64,000 nt of DNA, taken from assembly GCA_032716605.1 (NCBI GenBank), contig CM064538.1, positions 21,143,838-21,207,837 of the forward strand. Reading direction: 5' to 3'. Under the pieces are notes generated by a model. It had not been told where the DNA came from, ran no database searches, and worked only from the letters and a program-made list of their open reading frames with translations. Of the stretch, positions 1 through 10,149 are shown piece after piece. Origin of the DNA: Paralithodes platypus (taxonomy: Eukaryota > Arthropoda > Malacostraca > Decapoda > Lithodidae). The position numbers and the translations under genes are program-made. Numbering within the stretch: the stretch's first letter is position 1; each line of letters opens with the position of its first letter.

Positions 1-440
1 TGTGATACCGGCTTTAGTGTGGCAGACGCAGACATTCGATTGGTTAGTGTAATAGAGGATTACTGCTGAATAATGAACATTCGGAATAATTGAAATTATA
101 TGAATACATCGTAATTATAATGGACACAAACATATTAAAGCATCAATAGTATTTAATCTTTGACAGACTTATTGACGTAATATAGAGTTATTTACCAGAA
201 CATATATGAATGAAACTAACTAAATATATAATTAATTGATAAACAGATTCGAAAATACACGAGACCTACTATCATCATATTATCATACGGAATATTATGA
301 CATGAATATGAACATTTGTAAGCAGTTAGTGCTATCTATAATATAATACAGCACATTTGAAACAGCAACACATGATAATATACGAACAAAGGACAATTAA
401 TTACATTACATATTATGTGTAAGTAGAGGATATACTGTAT
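1..440. other. AT-rich DNA, no feature recognised
   Basis: I see no long reading frame, tandem repeat or terminal repeat here. The first bases (GTGATACCGGCTTTAGTG) faintly resemble an end of family E described at 53039-53622, but the match is too short to call. Confidence 0.4.
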
Positions 441-523
441 AATTGTAATTGTTAATGTTGAACATTAATATGATCCAACATTTATTTATTGAAAATAAAT
501 GGAGCAGAGACAGTGCTATGCCG

Positions 524-626
<103 letters not shown>

Positions 627-658
627 CACACATACATTAAGAGATAATAGGTGTGGTT

Positions 659-686
659 GGGGGGGGGGCGGGAGGGGGGGGGGGGT
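659..686 (+). repeat. G-run tract, quadruplex-prone
   Basis: Runs of ten, three and about twelve G separated by one or two bases satisfy the G-quadruplex pattern on the plus strand. Length may be unreliable because homopolymers are error-prone in assemblies. Confidence 0.8.
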
Positions 687-729
687 ACCATACAGTAGAG
701 CTTCTGGAATAATTATGTAGATCAGTCAT

Positions 730-1010
730 TTAAGGGGAGATGGGCCATTTTTCTGGTAACCCTTCTTTCTCGTGTTTAGCCCCATTCGTTATCAGATTTT
801 ATGATGTTCGGCTCATTAGTTCGTCGATTTTAGGATCTTTCGCCCCATTTCTTTGTCAATGCATTAAGTCATTTAAGGGGAGATGGCCGGTTTTTCTGGT
901 CCCCCTTCTTTCTCCCTAGTCCTATTAGTTTTCAGATTTTATGACGTTCGCCTCATTAATTCATCGATTTTAAGACCTTTCGCCCCATTTCTTTGTCAAT
1001 ATTTTGTTAT
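730..1010 (+). mobile_element. TM-A MITE, two stacked 5' fragments
   Basis: Two partial copies of family TM-A start at TTAA (730 and 873). Each continues through the segment containing TTTAGCCCCATT and CTTTCGCCCCATTTCTTTGTCAAT and stops at the same place. The next complete copy begins at 1011. Two truncated starts with the same breakpoint suggest tandem duplication of the left end rather than independent insertions. Confidence 0.8.
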
Positions 1011-1345
1011 TTAAGGGGAGATTTTTAGTTAGTTCCCTAAACCTCCATCAAGCTTAAAATTGCACACCCTAGACTCTCTTTCAAGATAACTTTGTACAAT
1101 TTTCGGTAACTAAATGTCCAGCCAAAGGCCGGTTCCTCTTAAACTACAGGCTCGCTATTGCTCGTCAGGAAAAACTCGACACTTAAGTGGCAAAAAAGGT
1201 CTTAAGATTGATATAAATGGGGTGAAAGTTCTTAAAATCGCTACACTAATGGGGCGAACGTCTTATAATCTCAAAAGAAATGTGGCTAAACATGTGGTAG
1301 AAAGGGGTGCAGAAAAAAATCCCTCAAGTGGAAATCTCCCCTTAA
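1011..1345 (-). mobile_element. TM-A MITE, near-complete
   Basis: It is bounded by TTAAGGGGAGAT and ATCTCCCCTTAA. In minus orientation it carries the family landmarks: the GCGAGC core in diverged form (GGCTCGCTATTGCTCGTCAGG), a decayed CCGGC hairpin and the AAGCTTGATGGAGG-type segment. There is no coding capacity; a 94-residue frame inside it is not conserved in other copies. Its right-hand TTAA is shared with the TM-C that follows. Confidence 0.88.
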
Positions 1346-1984
1346 CCCCTTCAGCATCATGTCGACGTCTTTTACCTTTGATTCTGGTTAAAAACTAGAG
1401 GATTTTATGCAGTTTAAGAAGGACCTATATGTCACGAAGAGGGTGTATTTTATGCAGTTTAAGAAGGGCCTATATGTCACGAAGAGGGTGTATTTTATGC
1501 AGTTTAAGAAGGGCCTATATGTCACGAAGAGGGTGTATTTTATGCAGTTTAAGAAGGGCCTATATGTCACGAAGATGGTGTATATGTCACGAAGAGGGTG
1601 TATTTTATGCAGTTTAAGAAGGGCCTATATGTCACGAAGAGGGTGTATTTTATGCAGTTTAAGAAGGGCCTATATGTCACGAAGAGGGTGTATTTTATGC
1701 AGTTTAAGAAGGACCTATATGTCACGAAGAGGGTGTATTTTATGCAGTTTAAGAAGGGCCTATATGTCACGAAGAGGGTGTATTTTATGCAGTTTAAGAA
1801 GGGCCTATATGTCACGAAGAGGGTGTATTTTATGCAGTTTAAGAAGGGCCTATATGTCACGAAGAGGGTGTATTTAGATCGTATATAACCATCCGAGTCG
1901 TAGAGCTAGATTATATACCATAGCAAATCGTCTAATGGTAACCAGAATATGATGAACATTACGTAATAGATAGTGGTGAAGGGT
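1342..1984 (+). mobile_element. TM-C MITE with internal minisatellite
   Basis: The left end is TTAACCCCTTCAGCATCATG followed by the family segment GACGTCTTTTA. The right end has the family landmarks CGTCTAATGGTAACCAGAAT and GGTGAAGGGTTA. Canonical TM-C (40154-40368) is 215 bp; this copy is about 640 bp because its middle has been expanded into the 45-bp array at 1401-1875. Flanks on both sides are unambiguous TM-C halves. Confidence 0.85.
1401..1875 (+). repeat. 45-bp minisatellite derived from TM-C interior
   Basis: About ten units spaced 45 bases apart, each starting ATGCAGTTTAAGAAGGGCC, with nearly identical copies. One unit (1542-1606) has an extra 20-base internal duplication. The unit matches the TM-C interior at 40205-40250 (GATTTTGTGCAGCTTGAGAAGG). 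Because 45 is divisible by three, long frames run through the array; they are not genes. Confidence 0.95.
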
Positions 1985-2246
1985 TATAGATACTATGTTG
2001 ATGAAGAGATAGATAGCTTGAGTAATAGAGATAAAGATAGATAGATAAGAGGAAAAAGAGATATAAGGAGAGAGATGGAGAGAAAGAGAAATACGAAGAA
2101 ACAGAGAGGATTATTAAGTATAGAGAAAGAAGCAGACACACTTAAATTCACTGATTAATACATAGATAGGGAACGATGGATGGAAGGATAGAGAGGTTGA
2201 TGTAAGGGAGAAGTAGATAGATAGATAGATAGACTCAGACTCAGAC

Positions 2247-2329
<83 letters not shown>

Positions 2330-2330
2330 A
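1985..2330. repeat. GATA/GA simple-repeat region
   Basis: Degenerate GATA and GAGA motifs become a pure (GA)n run at about 2250-2325, with a short (GATA)n at 2215-2232. Nothing else is recognised. Confidence 0.9.
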
Positions 2331-2437
2331 GGTTAGGTTGTGTAGTGGTGGGTGGGTGGGAGGTTGGGATGTCGTAATGACATAGTTTCATTAGAGCCTG
2401 GCCTGCTGGAATATGTAGATTATGCAGAGCGAAGTCA

Positions 2438-2458
2438 CCCCCCCCCCCCCCCCCCCCC
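2438..2458. repeat. C homopolymer
   Basis: Twenty-one consecutive C residues, quadruplex-prone on the minus strand and probably of uncertain length. Confidence 0.9.
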
Positions 2459-2529
2459 GGGTGTCTGCAGAGGGTTGGGAGAGAGCGGCTAGGTAGAGGG
2501 AATATAGAGGGGGTGAAGAGAAGGATGGA

Positions 2530-2681
2530 TAGGAGAGATACATGGATAGATAGATAGATAAATAGATGGATAGATAGATAGATATATAGATAGGTGGATG
2601 GATAGATAAATAGATACGTGGAATATATATTTGTAGATATATATACTGTATATGTATATATATATATAGAGAGAGAAGGAT

Positions 2682-2750
<69 letters not shown>

Positions 2751-2760
2751 GAGAGGGACA
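2530..2760. repeat. (GATA)n and (TA)n microsatellites
   Basis: Imperfect GATA repeats (2530-2620) are followed by TA repeats, the purest at about 2680-2742. Confidence 0.95.
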
Positions 2761-2819
2761 GAGAGATAGATAAATAGAGAGAATAAAAGGAAAAAGAATG
2801 ATTCGTATGAAAAAACGGA

Positions 2820-3292
2820 CACATGCCTATTGCCTAAACATTACTCTCCCAATGAACAATGAAATTACTAGATATATAAATTAAATATGAAAAATATAAT
2901 TATACACAAATTATGTCATTCATAAATAAAAATAGGTTCCCAGTCGATATTTGAAATGGGATAGCCGACACCTTTCCAAATGTCTAAAGATTACTACGAA
3001 TTGTATGAGTTAAAGAATAATTGGAGGTGTTGAAAGAAGAGACCCTAGGGAAATATAGCTCATACCAATATATATATGTTACGTACACTAATACAAAACA
3101 ACATTCACTTTACCTTTTGATCCATCCAATATCCTGTCAGCCGCTTAAGCCCTAAAAAGATAAAAACAAAAATGTAATTATAATATAATATAAATAAGCA
3201 AATAAGTAAATATTTGCGTACATATATTTATATTTACATCTCTCACTCTCAGCCACTCATTCTCACTCTCACTCTCTATATATATATATATA
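2820..3292. other. AT-rich spacer, no feature recognised
   Basis: Unique-looking AT-rich sequence with a short CTCTCA stretch and a short (TA)n just before the L-3 LINE. I see nothing else here. Confidence 0.4.
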
Positions 3293-4790
3293 TCCTCTAA
3301 CGTCTTCCCTTCTTGTTGGAAGTTTGCTCTCATTCAACCTGTCCCAAAGAAGGGTGACCGCTCTCAACCCTCCAACTATCGTCCAATTGCTCTAATCTCT
3401 TATATCTCTAAAGTTTTAGAAACTATTCTTGCTTCCAAATTTCTTAAGCATTTCTCTTCTCATAATCTACTCTCAGATCGCCAGTATGGCTTCCTTAAGG
3501 GTCGCTCTACTGGTGATCTTCTTTCATATCTTACTAACTCTTGGTCATCCTCCTTTCGGGACTTCGGTGAGACATTTTCTATTGCACTAGACATATCAAA
3601 GGCCTTTGATAGAGTCTGGCATAAATCTTTAATTTCTAAACTACCCTCCTTCAATTTCTATCCCTCCATCTGTGCCTTTGTCTCTAATTTCCTTTGCGGC
3701 CGTTCCATAGCTGCGGTTGCGGCCATCGCTCACTTCCTCATCCCATCAACTACGGTATTCCTCAGGGCTCTGTCTTATCTCCCATTCTCTTTCTAAATTT
3801 CATAAATGATCTTCTCAACTGTACCTCCAGTCCCATCCATCCATACACAGACGACTCTACCTTACACTACTCAATTAGTTTTCCTGAACGCCCCAGCCAC
3901 AATCCTTCAAAGACAAATGTAATGAAGCCATAGAATACTTATCTTCTGATCTAACTACTATTTCCAATTGGGGCAGAGAAAACCTTGTTAACTTTAATGC
4001 CCCCAAAACCCAATTTCTTCATCTTACTACCAGTCCAGAACGCCCAGAGGACTATCCCTTATGCTTCAACAATACAAAAATCAATCCTTCATCTTCTCTC
4101 AATATTCACGGTATCTCTTTTTCTTCTGCTCTCACTTGAAAGGACCATATTACCAGTCTTGCTAAGGCATCCTCCCAGAAGCTGGGTGTGCTCAACCACC
4201 TCAAGGGGTTCTTTACCCCTGCACCGCTTCTTGCTCTGTACAGGGGCACAATGCATCCTTGTATTGAATATTGTTCATATGTGTGGGGAGGATCCTCTCA
4301 CAACGCACTCCTAGACATAGTAGAAAGGAAAGCATTTCGTATCATTAACTCACGTCCACTCACCAAATCTCTGCAATCCCTCTCTCTTCGCCGCAATGTT
4401 GCATCTCTCTCGCTATTCTATAGCTATTATAATAATCAATGTTCCTCAGAGCTTTCCCAGTGTATACCACCTCCTCTACGTAGGGTAAGCAGGTACCCGT
4501 CTGGCAACACAATCCCACCCCTACTCTGGGCAACTCTCCAACCCAAGAGTGAAACGTTATTCTCAGCTCAGACTTTCTTCTATTAAAGTGCTGACTTCTG
4601 GAACTCTCTCCCTGAATCCATCTTTCCATCATCCTATGACTTTAATTGTTTCAAACTCTGTGTGTCCAGGCATTTTGGCTCGAACGTCCCTTGATTTTGG
4701 CCCTGTCACTCCTTCAACTATAGGGGAGGCACTCGCTACAGGCAGTTCTGCCTTTTGTCTCCCTCACTCACACAGAAGAAAAGAAAAAAT
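3293..4790 (+). mobile_element. L-3 family non-LTR retrotransposon, 5'-truncated
   Basis: Reverse-transcriptase blocks appear in order across several frames. They are a QPVPKKGD...NYRPIALI block (about 3337-3400), QYGFLKGRSTGDLL (about 3480-3525), ALDISKAFDRVWH (about 3583-3625), GIPQGSVLSPILF (about 3753-3795) and YTDDST near 3845. The last corresponds to the catalytic FADD/YADD site with A changed to T. The C-terminal segment (RRNVASLSLFYSYY, about 4390-4430) is shared with the element at 61131-64000. The ORF ends near 4680 and is followed by a short 3' region and a TA-rich tail. Frameshifts show it is dead. I place it in the Jockey/CR1 group from motif order only. Confidence 0.9.
3300..4690 (+). 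pseudogene. L-3 reverse transcriptase pseudogene
   Basis: The remaining coding sequence would reverse-transcribe the element's own RNA. It covers fingers/palm, the catalytic loop and the C-terminal domain. The reading frame shifts at least once between the DISKAFDRVWH block and the GIPQGSVLSPIL block (around 3650-3730), again after the YTDDST block, and several more times before 4188. The endonuclease domain is missing. Its final residues (YDFNCFKLCVSRHF) can be read near 4636-4680. Enzymatic activity is not expected. Confidence 0.85.
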
Positions 4791-4830
4791 AATATATATA
4801 TATATATATATATAATATAATATATATAAA
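4786..4830. repeat. (TA)n at the L-3 3' end
   Basis: TA repeats follow directly on an A-rich stretch (GAAAAGAAAAAATAAT) at the LINE 3' end. I read this as the retrotransposon tail turned into a microsatellite. Confidence 0.9.
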
Positions 4831-5040
4831 GTTACATGTACAATCCTCAAGAGTTGAATACTATAGCCACCTAAAAAGAGATACACATGGTAAGCTAAAT
4901 AATTAACACAATATTATACCCGTGAAGGTCAAATGGTGGACTGCGGGATAAACATGAATATATCCTAAGCCGCTTGCTCCGAATATAAACTGATATGCAT
5001 TCTTGACATTTTAATATTTCCGAACTTCCAGGGAATTTTG
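4831..5040. other. Spacer, no feature recognised
   Basis: AT-rich sequence without recognisable repeats. Confidence 0.35.
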
Positions 5041-5049
5041 TTGTTGTTG

Positions 5050-5110
<61 letters not shown>
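5041..5110. repeat. (TTG)n(TG)n microsatellite
   Basis: Four TTG units lead into about 28 TG units. Confidence 0.97.
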
Positions 5111-5113
<3 letters not shown>

Positions 5114-5211
5114 ATATACTGTACATGCGTGCCGATGTGTGTGTTTGATTGGACATGTATATATTTACACGAGTGCCTCTCTGTGTTTGTTTGTATGTAT
5201 TCTCGAGTGGT

Positions 5212-5427
5212 ATAACCCCTCCTGTACCGGCGACGTCTTTTATATTTATACTCTAGTAATATTTAAGCGATTTTATGCAGCTTAAGAAGGATCTGTGGCA
5301 GTACAAAGGGTTATTAGAGATATTTCGAAGCCTATTAATTGCGGGAGGCCCCTTTTGAACTGAATGAAATCGTCTAATTGTTGCCAGAATATGATGAAAA
5401 TTACGGCAACGGTACTGCATGGGTTAA
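5212..5427 (+). mobile_element. TM-C MITE, complete
   Basis: It opens ATAACCCCTCCTGTACCGGCGACG, carries GATTTTATGCAGCTTAAGAAGG, TTCGAAGCCTATTAATTGC and the subterminal ATCGTCTAA, and closes GGTACTGCATGGGTTAA. Its length of 216 bp matches canonical TM-C. The final TTAA is shared with the TM-A that starts at 5424. Confidence 0.9.
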
Positions 5428-5797
5428 GGGGGGATGGGTCACTTTTTGGTCGATTTCTATAATGTATTAATTATTTTTCAACTTTCCTCCCTAGACCTCC
5501 ATCAAACTATAAAACACATCCATTAGATCCCCCTTCTAGATTAATCTGTACATTTTTTCGGTAGAAAACTGTCCCAGCCGAAGGCCGGTTCTTCTAAAAA
5601 CTAAAGGCTCACTATCGTTCGCCAGGAAAAATATCGACACCTAAATTGCACGAAGGGTCTTAATATTGACAAGGAAATGGGGCGGAAGGTCTGAAAAATC
5701 GACAAACTAATGGGGCAAACATCCCAAAATCTGAAAACTAATGGGGCTAAAGTTGAGAACGAAAGGGGGACCAGAAAAACGGCCCATCTCCCCTTAA
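5424..5797 (-). mobile_element. TM-A MITE, complete
   Basis: Bounded by TTAAGGGGGGATGG and CCCATCTCCCCTTAA. In minus orientation it carries the core elements TCACTATCGTTCGCCAGG, CCGAAGGCCGG and ACATTTTTTCGGTAG. The copy is 374 bp and non-coding. It abuts TM-C on the left and a second, oppositely oriented TM-A on the right. Confidence 0.9.
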
Positions 5798-6115
5798 AGG
5801 GAGTTTATTTTTCTCTCTATCTCTCATGTTTAGCCCCATGAATTTTGAGATTTTATGGCATTCGCCCCAGTCGTTTGGCGATTTTAAGACCTTTCACATC
5901 ATGTAGGTGCCGATGTTTTACTAAGGAGCGAAAGCGATCCTGCGATTTAGGAGGGACCGGCTTTCGGCTGGAACGTTTCTTTTTTCTTTTTGCCGAAAAA
6001 TGTTAAAATCAATCTATAAAGGGTGTCTGGGGGGGGGGGGGGGATTCTTAAGCTTGATGGAGGTCAAGGTTGGGAACTAAAAGAAATAATAAATAAAAAA
6101 ATAAATAAAAAAATA
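5794..6115 (+). mobile_element. TM-A MITE, 3' end lost
   Basis: Starts at TTAA (5794) and runs through TTTAGCCCCATGAATTTTGAG, a decayed core (GGAGCGAAAGCGATCC), hairpin CCGGC-TTT-CGGCTGG, GCCGAAAAATGT and AAGCTTGATGGAGGTC. It ends in an A-rich stretch without the terminal CCCCTTAA. Head-to-tail with 5424-5797 it forms an inverted pair. Confidence 0.82.
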
Positions 6116-6321
6116 CACCGATTGAAGAGGTTATATTTTGGGTCCAGCCCCGACTCCTTCATCTCCTCCAGTTCCCTTCCTCACCCTCTACTGCTTCCTC
6201 TAACCCATCCTTGCTTTGAGTCTCAACTTTCCAATAGACTTTCACGTATTGACAACATTTCGCTTAGATCTTAATGAAATCAAATGCACTTAACTTGATT
6301 GCTCTCCATAACTTACATACT

Positions 6322-6325
<4 letters not shown>

Positions 6326-6378
<53 letters not shown>

Positions 6379-6510
6379 TCTTACTCTCTCTCTCTCACAC
6401 ACACACTCTTACTCTCTCTCACACACACACACACTCTCTCTCTCTCACACTAATTATCACTCTCTCATTCACTCTCACACACGCACACTCTCTCTCTCTC
6501 TCTCTCAAAT
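6326..6510. repeat. (TC)n/(AC)n compound microsatellite
   Basis: Alternating blocks of TC and AC repeats, repeated several times as a compound unit. Confidence 0.95.
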
Positions 6511-6831
6511 GCGCATGGAATACAAGACGGTGTGTTGCAATGGATAGAAAACTGGCTCAGCGACATAAAGCAAAGACTAGTCGTATAGTAAGGCATCCAA
6601 ATGGATCAATGTAAGTAGCGGGGTACCCCAGGGATTGGTACTAGGGCCAATTCTCTTCCTAGTTTACATCAACGAAATACATGAGGGTCTTACTTGTACA
6701 ATCTCAAAGTTTGTTGACGATACAAAAATTGCAAATATCGTACTCTTAAAATAACAAGTTGACGATATGCAACACAATCTACTGTATATAAGTTGTCATG
6801 TTGGGCTCAAATTTGGTAAAGGAATTTCAAT

Positions 6832-7080
6832 GTGGATAAATGTAAAGTACTCAATAACGGAATACTAAATGAGAAAGCAAAATATTCGATGAATAACACC
6901 CAGCTTCAGAGTGTAGACAGAAAAACTGATTTGAGAGTACCGGTAACAATATCGAGTAACCTAAAACCGAATCAACAATTTACAGAAGTTGTTATAAAAG
7001 CAAACAAAATAATTGGCTTTATAGGCCGGTCATATGAGCATAAATCCAAAGATGTAATCATAACTCTTTACAATTCCTGA
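6832..7080 (+). pseudogene. L-1 reverse transcriptase fragment
   Basis: An 82-residue open stretch covers the region just after the catalytic motif to the start of the C-terminal domain (MDKCKVLNNG ... SNLKPNQQFTEVV ... NKIIGFIGRS). It aligns by eye with 28612-29342 on the minus strand. It is a remnant, not an independent gene. Confidence 0.8.
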
Positions 7081-7710
7081 GTTCGCCCTCTTCTGGAATA
7101 TTGCGTTCAATCCTGGTGCCTTTACTACCAAAAAGATATAAACAAGCTAGAACGAGTTCAACGTAGAGTTACCAAAATGATACCTACCCTAATGAACAAC
7201 TATACGAGGAGCGTCTTAGAGAATTTAATCATTTCCTTTAACCCAGCGCAGATTAAGAGGTGACTCATTTCAAGTGTTCAAAATCATCAAAGGCATCGAC
7301 AATATGAACAGTAGTAATTAAGTAATTCACTATCGACCAATCTAATTACATGCGCCTAGACAAACATATTGCCTCAAACCCGCGACTGACTGAGTTTGTA
7401 AATGAATAACCCCCCCCCCACCCTCCGATTCATCAAGGATTGTTGCGTTTATAAATGTCTAAGATGTGTACTCTCTTGTTCCCAGAAACACGAAAGATCA
7501 CTTACAGTATAACTGTGTTTGTTACTAACCCAACTGTACCCTACTAACATCTCCTAATCCTGTCACGGACATTAGTTCCAGGGCAGTAGTTCCCTTTCCA
7601 ATTTCCCTTACCTATTTTAAACCACTGTTTGGACACTTGATCTTCAATGTTTTTAGAGGACAAACAGCCTAGAGGGGTCTCAAGACCTGTTGTTGCTTGA
7701 TGTTCTTTGT

Positions 7711-7735
7711 ACTCTCTCTCTCTCTCTCTCTCCTG
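7711..7735. repeat. (TC)n at the L-1 3' tail
   Basis: TC repeats start immediately after the LINE end CTTTGTAC. Confidence 0.9.
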
Positions 7736-8008
7736 AAACCACTCCGCCGGCAAGCTCTATTTCAGCCGACCCACTAAACCCTAATTAACACGCAGAACAA
7801 AAATGTATAATAATTCCCCGTAGTGGTGGTGGTGCATATACTGTAGCCGACAGCTGTTATACATTTATTGTAATTTAGGGCCGGATATCGCTCATTCCTC
7901 TATATTGTTCCAGAAATTTGGCATTGGGGATTTGGAAATTTTGTTTATATCCGTCATGAAAATGATATGGTTTTCAAAGTATGATATTATAGAGCTTTCT
8001 TAATATTA

Positions 8009-8042
<34 letters not shown>
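7736..8042. repeat. Spacer ending in (TC)n
   Basis: Nothing is recognised from 7736 to 8010. A (TC)n tract occupies about 8012-8042. Confidence 0.6.
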
Positions 8043-8044
<2 letters not shown>

Positions 8045-8046
<2 letters not shown>

Positions 8047-8142
8047 GAATTAAGAATTAAGTCCTGACCACCTCGTTTGGATCGTAAGATCTGTGTGGCC
8101 AGTGTATTTATGTAAATATATGTAAATCTCTCTCTCTCTCTC
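8045..8142 (+). mobile_element. L-2 LINE 3' end fragment
   Basis: Contains AGTCCTGACCACCTCGTTTG, GGATCGTAAGATCTGTGTGG and CCAGTGTATTTATGTAAAT, followed at once by (TC)n. The same sequence in the other orientation forms the 3' end of the L-2 copy at 26450-27396. It is a short, 5'-truncated insertion. Confidence 0.8.
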
Positions 8143-8309
8143 ACGACCAATTATGTAAAATGTAATATAAAGTCGGCGAATTTCCGTCATTATACTTGGA
8201 AATAAACCCGTCTTACATAAACGTATAAGTTCATTCATAATTCATCATATAATGTAGTCCTTCGTCACGCTTCATTGCATGATATGACATTATGTAATTA
8301 AAGGGACAG

Positions 8310-8330
8310 TGGTTATATATATATACAGTA

Positions 8331-8412
<82 letters not shown>
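8310..8412. repeat. (TA)n microsatellite
   Basis: Long TA alternation, self-complementary. Confidence 0.97.
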
Positions 8413-8414
<2 letters not shown>

Positions 8415-8796
8415 TATTATGTTCCTTTCAACAACCAACAATGCTCCTAAAATCGATTAATGAAATTTTACAAACACATGTGGCAGTCCGTGGACTCGAA
8501 CCCAGGATGCTCACACCGAAAATCAACACCTTATACATCGCACCACGAAGACAGTTAAAGGTTGGTGGACACTGCCTACGATTTATTATGCAACTTCGAA
8601 TCCTGCATATCAATCTAAGCATGTACACACATCCCAACTGCAACTCACGTAGGCTATACATATGTGAATGGAAAGAGCAATTAATGGGGCCTTAACCACT
8701 TAGGGAAGTCCTCTCGATAAATTACTCCTGAACCAATATCAATTATTATGTTCCTTCCAACAACCAACAATACTCCTAAAATCGATTATTGAAATA

Positions 8797-8800
<4 letters not shown>
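8413..8800 (-). mobile_element. SINE-like repeat with tRNA-like head, flanked by direct repeats
   Basis: On the minus strand near 8480-8560 there is a pol III box-A-like TGGTGCGATGTATAAGG and, about 30 bases later, a box-B match GGTTCGAGTCC. Sequence at 8413-8468 (TATGTTCCTTTCAACAACC ... AAAATCGATTAATGAAAT) recurs at 8745-8799, bracketing the region as direct repeats. I read it as a tRNA-derived SINE or a tandem piece of one. No coding function is seen. Confidence 0.6.
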
Positions 8801-8830
<30 letters not shown>

Positions 8831-8850
8831 ATTATATATATTATACAGTA
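8788..8850. repeat. (TA)n microsatellite
   Basis: TA repeats interrupted by ACATA and AATTA. Confidence 0.9.
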
Positions 8851-8871
8851 TAATAATATTTTTCATGTATT

Positions 8872-9165
8872 TTATAGTTTCCTTGCTAGACCTTCATCAA
8901 GCTTAAAATAACACTCCCTAGACTCCCTTTCAAGATAAATTTGTATATTTTTCGATACAATAATTTCCCGGCCGAAGACCAGTTTCTCTTAAATCTTAGG
9001 ATCGCTGTCGCTCGCCTGGAAAAAAATCGACACCTAAATGGCACGAAAGGTCTTGCTATTGATATAAACATGATACAGGTTTTTAATCGACAAACTAATT
9101 GGGCGAACGTCTTAAAATCAATCTGAAAAAAATAAATATTGGGGCTAAACATGAGGAAGATGGAG
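8872..9165 (-). mobile_element. TM-A MITE, partial
   Basis: Minus-oriented family landmarks are present (GCTAGACCTTCATCAAGCTT, CCCGGCCGAAG, GGATCGCTGTCGCTCGCCTGG, CTAAACATGAGG). No TTAA is preserved at the ends. It stops in a G-run/C-run inverted tract at 9160-9207. Confidence 0.82.
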
Positions 9166-9207
9166 GGGGGGGGGAGCAGAACCACCCCCCCCACCCCCCC
9201 ACCCCAC
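9160..9207. repeat. G-run/C-run inverted tract
   Basis: GGAGGGGGGGGGGAG is followed within about 10 bases by C runs. The arms can pair into a GC hairpin. Confidence 0.75.
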
Positions 9208-9309
9208 CCTAACATATTCATCAGACGACCAGCTGGGGAATAATAGGCCGAGAGAGATTTCCGTCATTCTTGTCATTGTTTCATATATTAGGCCCCATGT
9301 TTTCACTTA

Positions 9310-9530
9310 TTTATTATTTTTCTAATTTCCTCCTTAGACCTCCGTCAAACTTAATTAAAATCCCCCTTCTAGATTAATTTGTAAAATTTTCGGTATACAA
9401 ATGTCCCGGTTCTTCCAAAATTACAGGCTCACTATCGTTCGCCAGGAAAAAAATTGACACCTAAATAGCACGAAAGGTCTTAATATTGACAACAAATTGG
9501 GGCGAAAGGTCTAAAAATATATTCGTTAGG
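9310..9530 (-). mobile_element. TM-A MITE, internal fragment
   Basis: The segment from CCTCCTTAGACCTCCGTCAA through TCACTATCGTTCGCCAGG to GGGGCGAAAGGTCTAAAAAT. The CCGGC hairpin has been deleted and the outer ends are lost. Confidence 0.78.
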
Positions 9531-9594
9531 CAACCAGCCGGGGAAGAGACCGTCATTCCAATTATAATTATTGTTTCATATTATTTGGCCTATA

Positions 9595-9952
9595 TTAAGG
9601 AGAGATGGGTCGTTTTTCTGGTCCCCTTTCACCCTCATGCTTAGCCCTTTTAGTTTTCAGATTTTAAGATGCTTGTTCCATTAGTTTGTCGATTTTAAGA
9701 CCTTCCGCCCCATTTCCTTGTCAATATTAAGACTTTTCGTGCTATTTAGGTGTCGAGTTTTTCCCTCGCGAACGTTAGCGAGCCTATAATTTAGGCCGGG
9801 ACATTTAATCTACCGAAAAATGTACAAATTAATCTAATGGGGGATCTAATGGATGTTTTTGTGTTAAGTTTGATGGAGGTCTAGGGAGGATACTAGCAAA
9901 ATAATTAATAAATGAAAAAAATCGACCAAAAAGTTAACCATCCCCCCCTTAA
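9595..9952 (+). mobile_element. TM-A MITE, complete
   Basis: Starts TTAAGGAGAGATGGGTCG and ends CATCCCCCCTTAA. The core is decayed (CTCGCGAACGTTAGCGAGCC), one hairpin arm (GGCCGGGACATT) remains, and the final segment TTTGATGGAGGTCTAGGGAGG is intact. It is 358 bp with TTAA on both sides. Confidence 0.9.
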
Positions 9953-10149
9953 TTATTAAATATGTGCAGTGTGTTGTAATAAATTAGTGATATTTATTCA
10001 AAGGCATATATTGTGATTTTTTTTTTTGTTTTTTTTTGTTTTTTACCGATTTATTTTTAGTATGACGTATATTAGTGCTACCTTTAGTCCTTGTTTCAGA
10101 CGACAATTTAATTATTATATTTGTGTTACTATCAGAATATTAACATTAC

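Larger units (their letters stand above)
6505..7735 (+). mobile_element. L-1 family LINE, 5'-truncated copy
   Basis: Sequence from 6505 matches the L-1 copy at 28112-30230 in opposite orientation. It reads WIENWLSDIKQR near 6545, a decayed GVPQG block, and then ISKFVDDTK near 6705-6730, where the catalytic FADD reads FVDD. Next come KCKVLNNG, DLRVPVTISSNLKPNQQ and a C-terminal NKIIGFIGRSYEHKSKDVI block at 7005-7065. The ORF ends near 7410 (VNE then stop). A 3' UTR (7420-7710) ends CTTTGTACTC and runs straight into (TC)n. Several frameshifts and stops show it is dead. Confidence 0.9.

Noticed and set aside
1114..1398. 94-residue plus-strand frame
   Set aside because: It lies wholly in a TM-A/TM-C junction, and other copies do not keep the frame.
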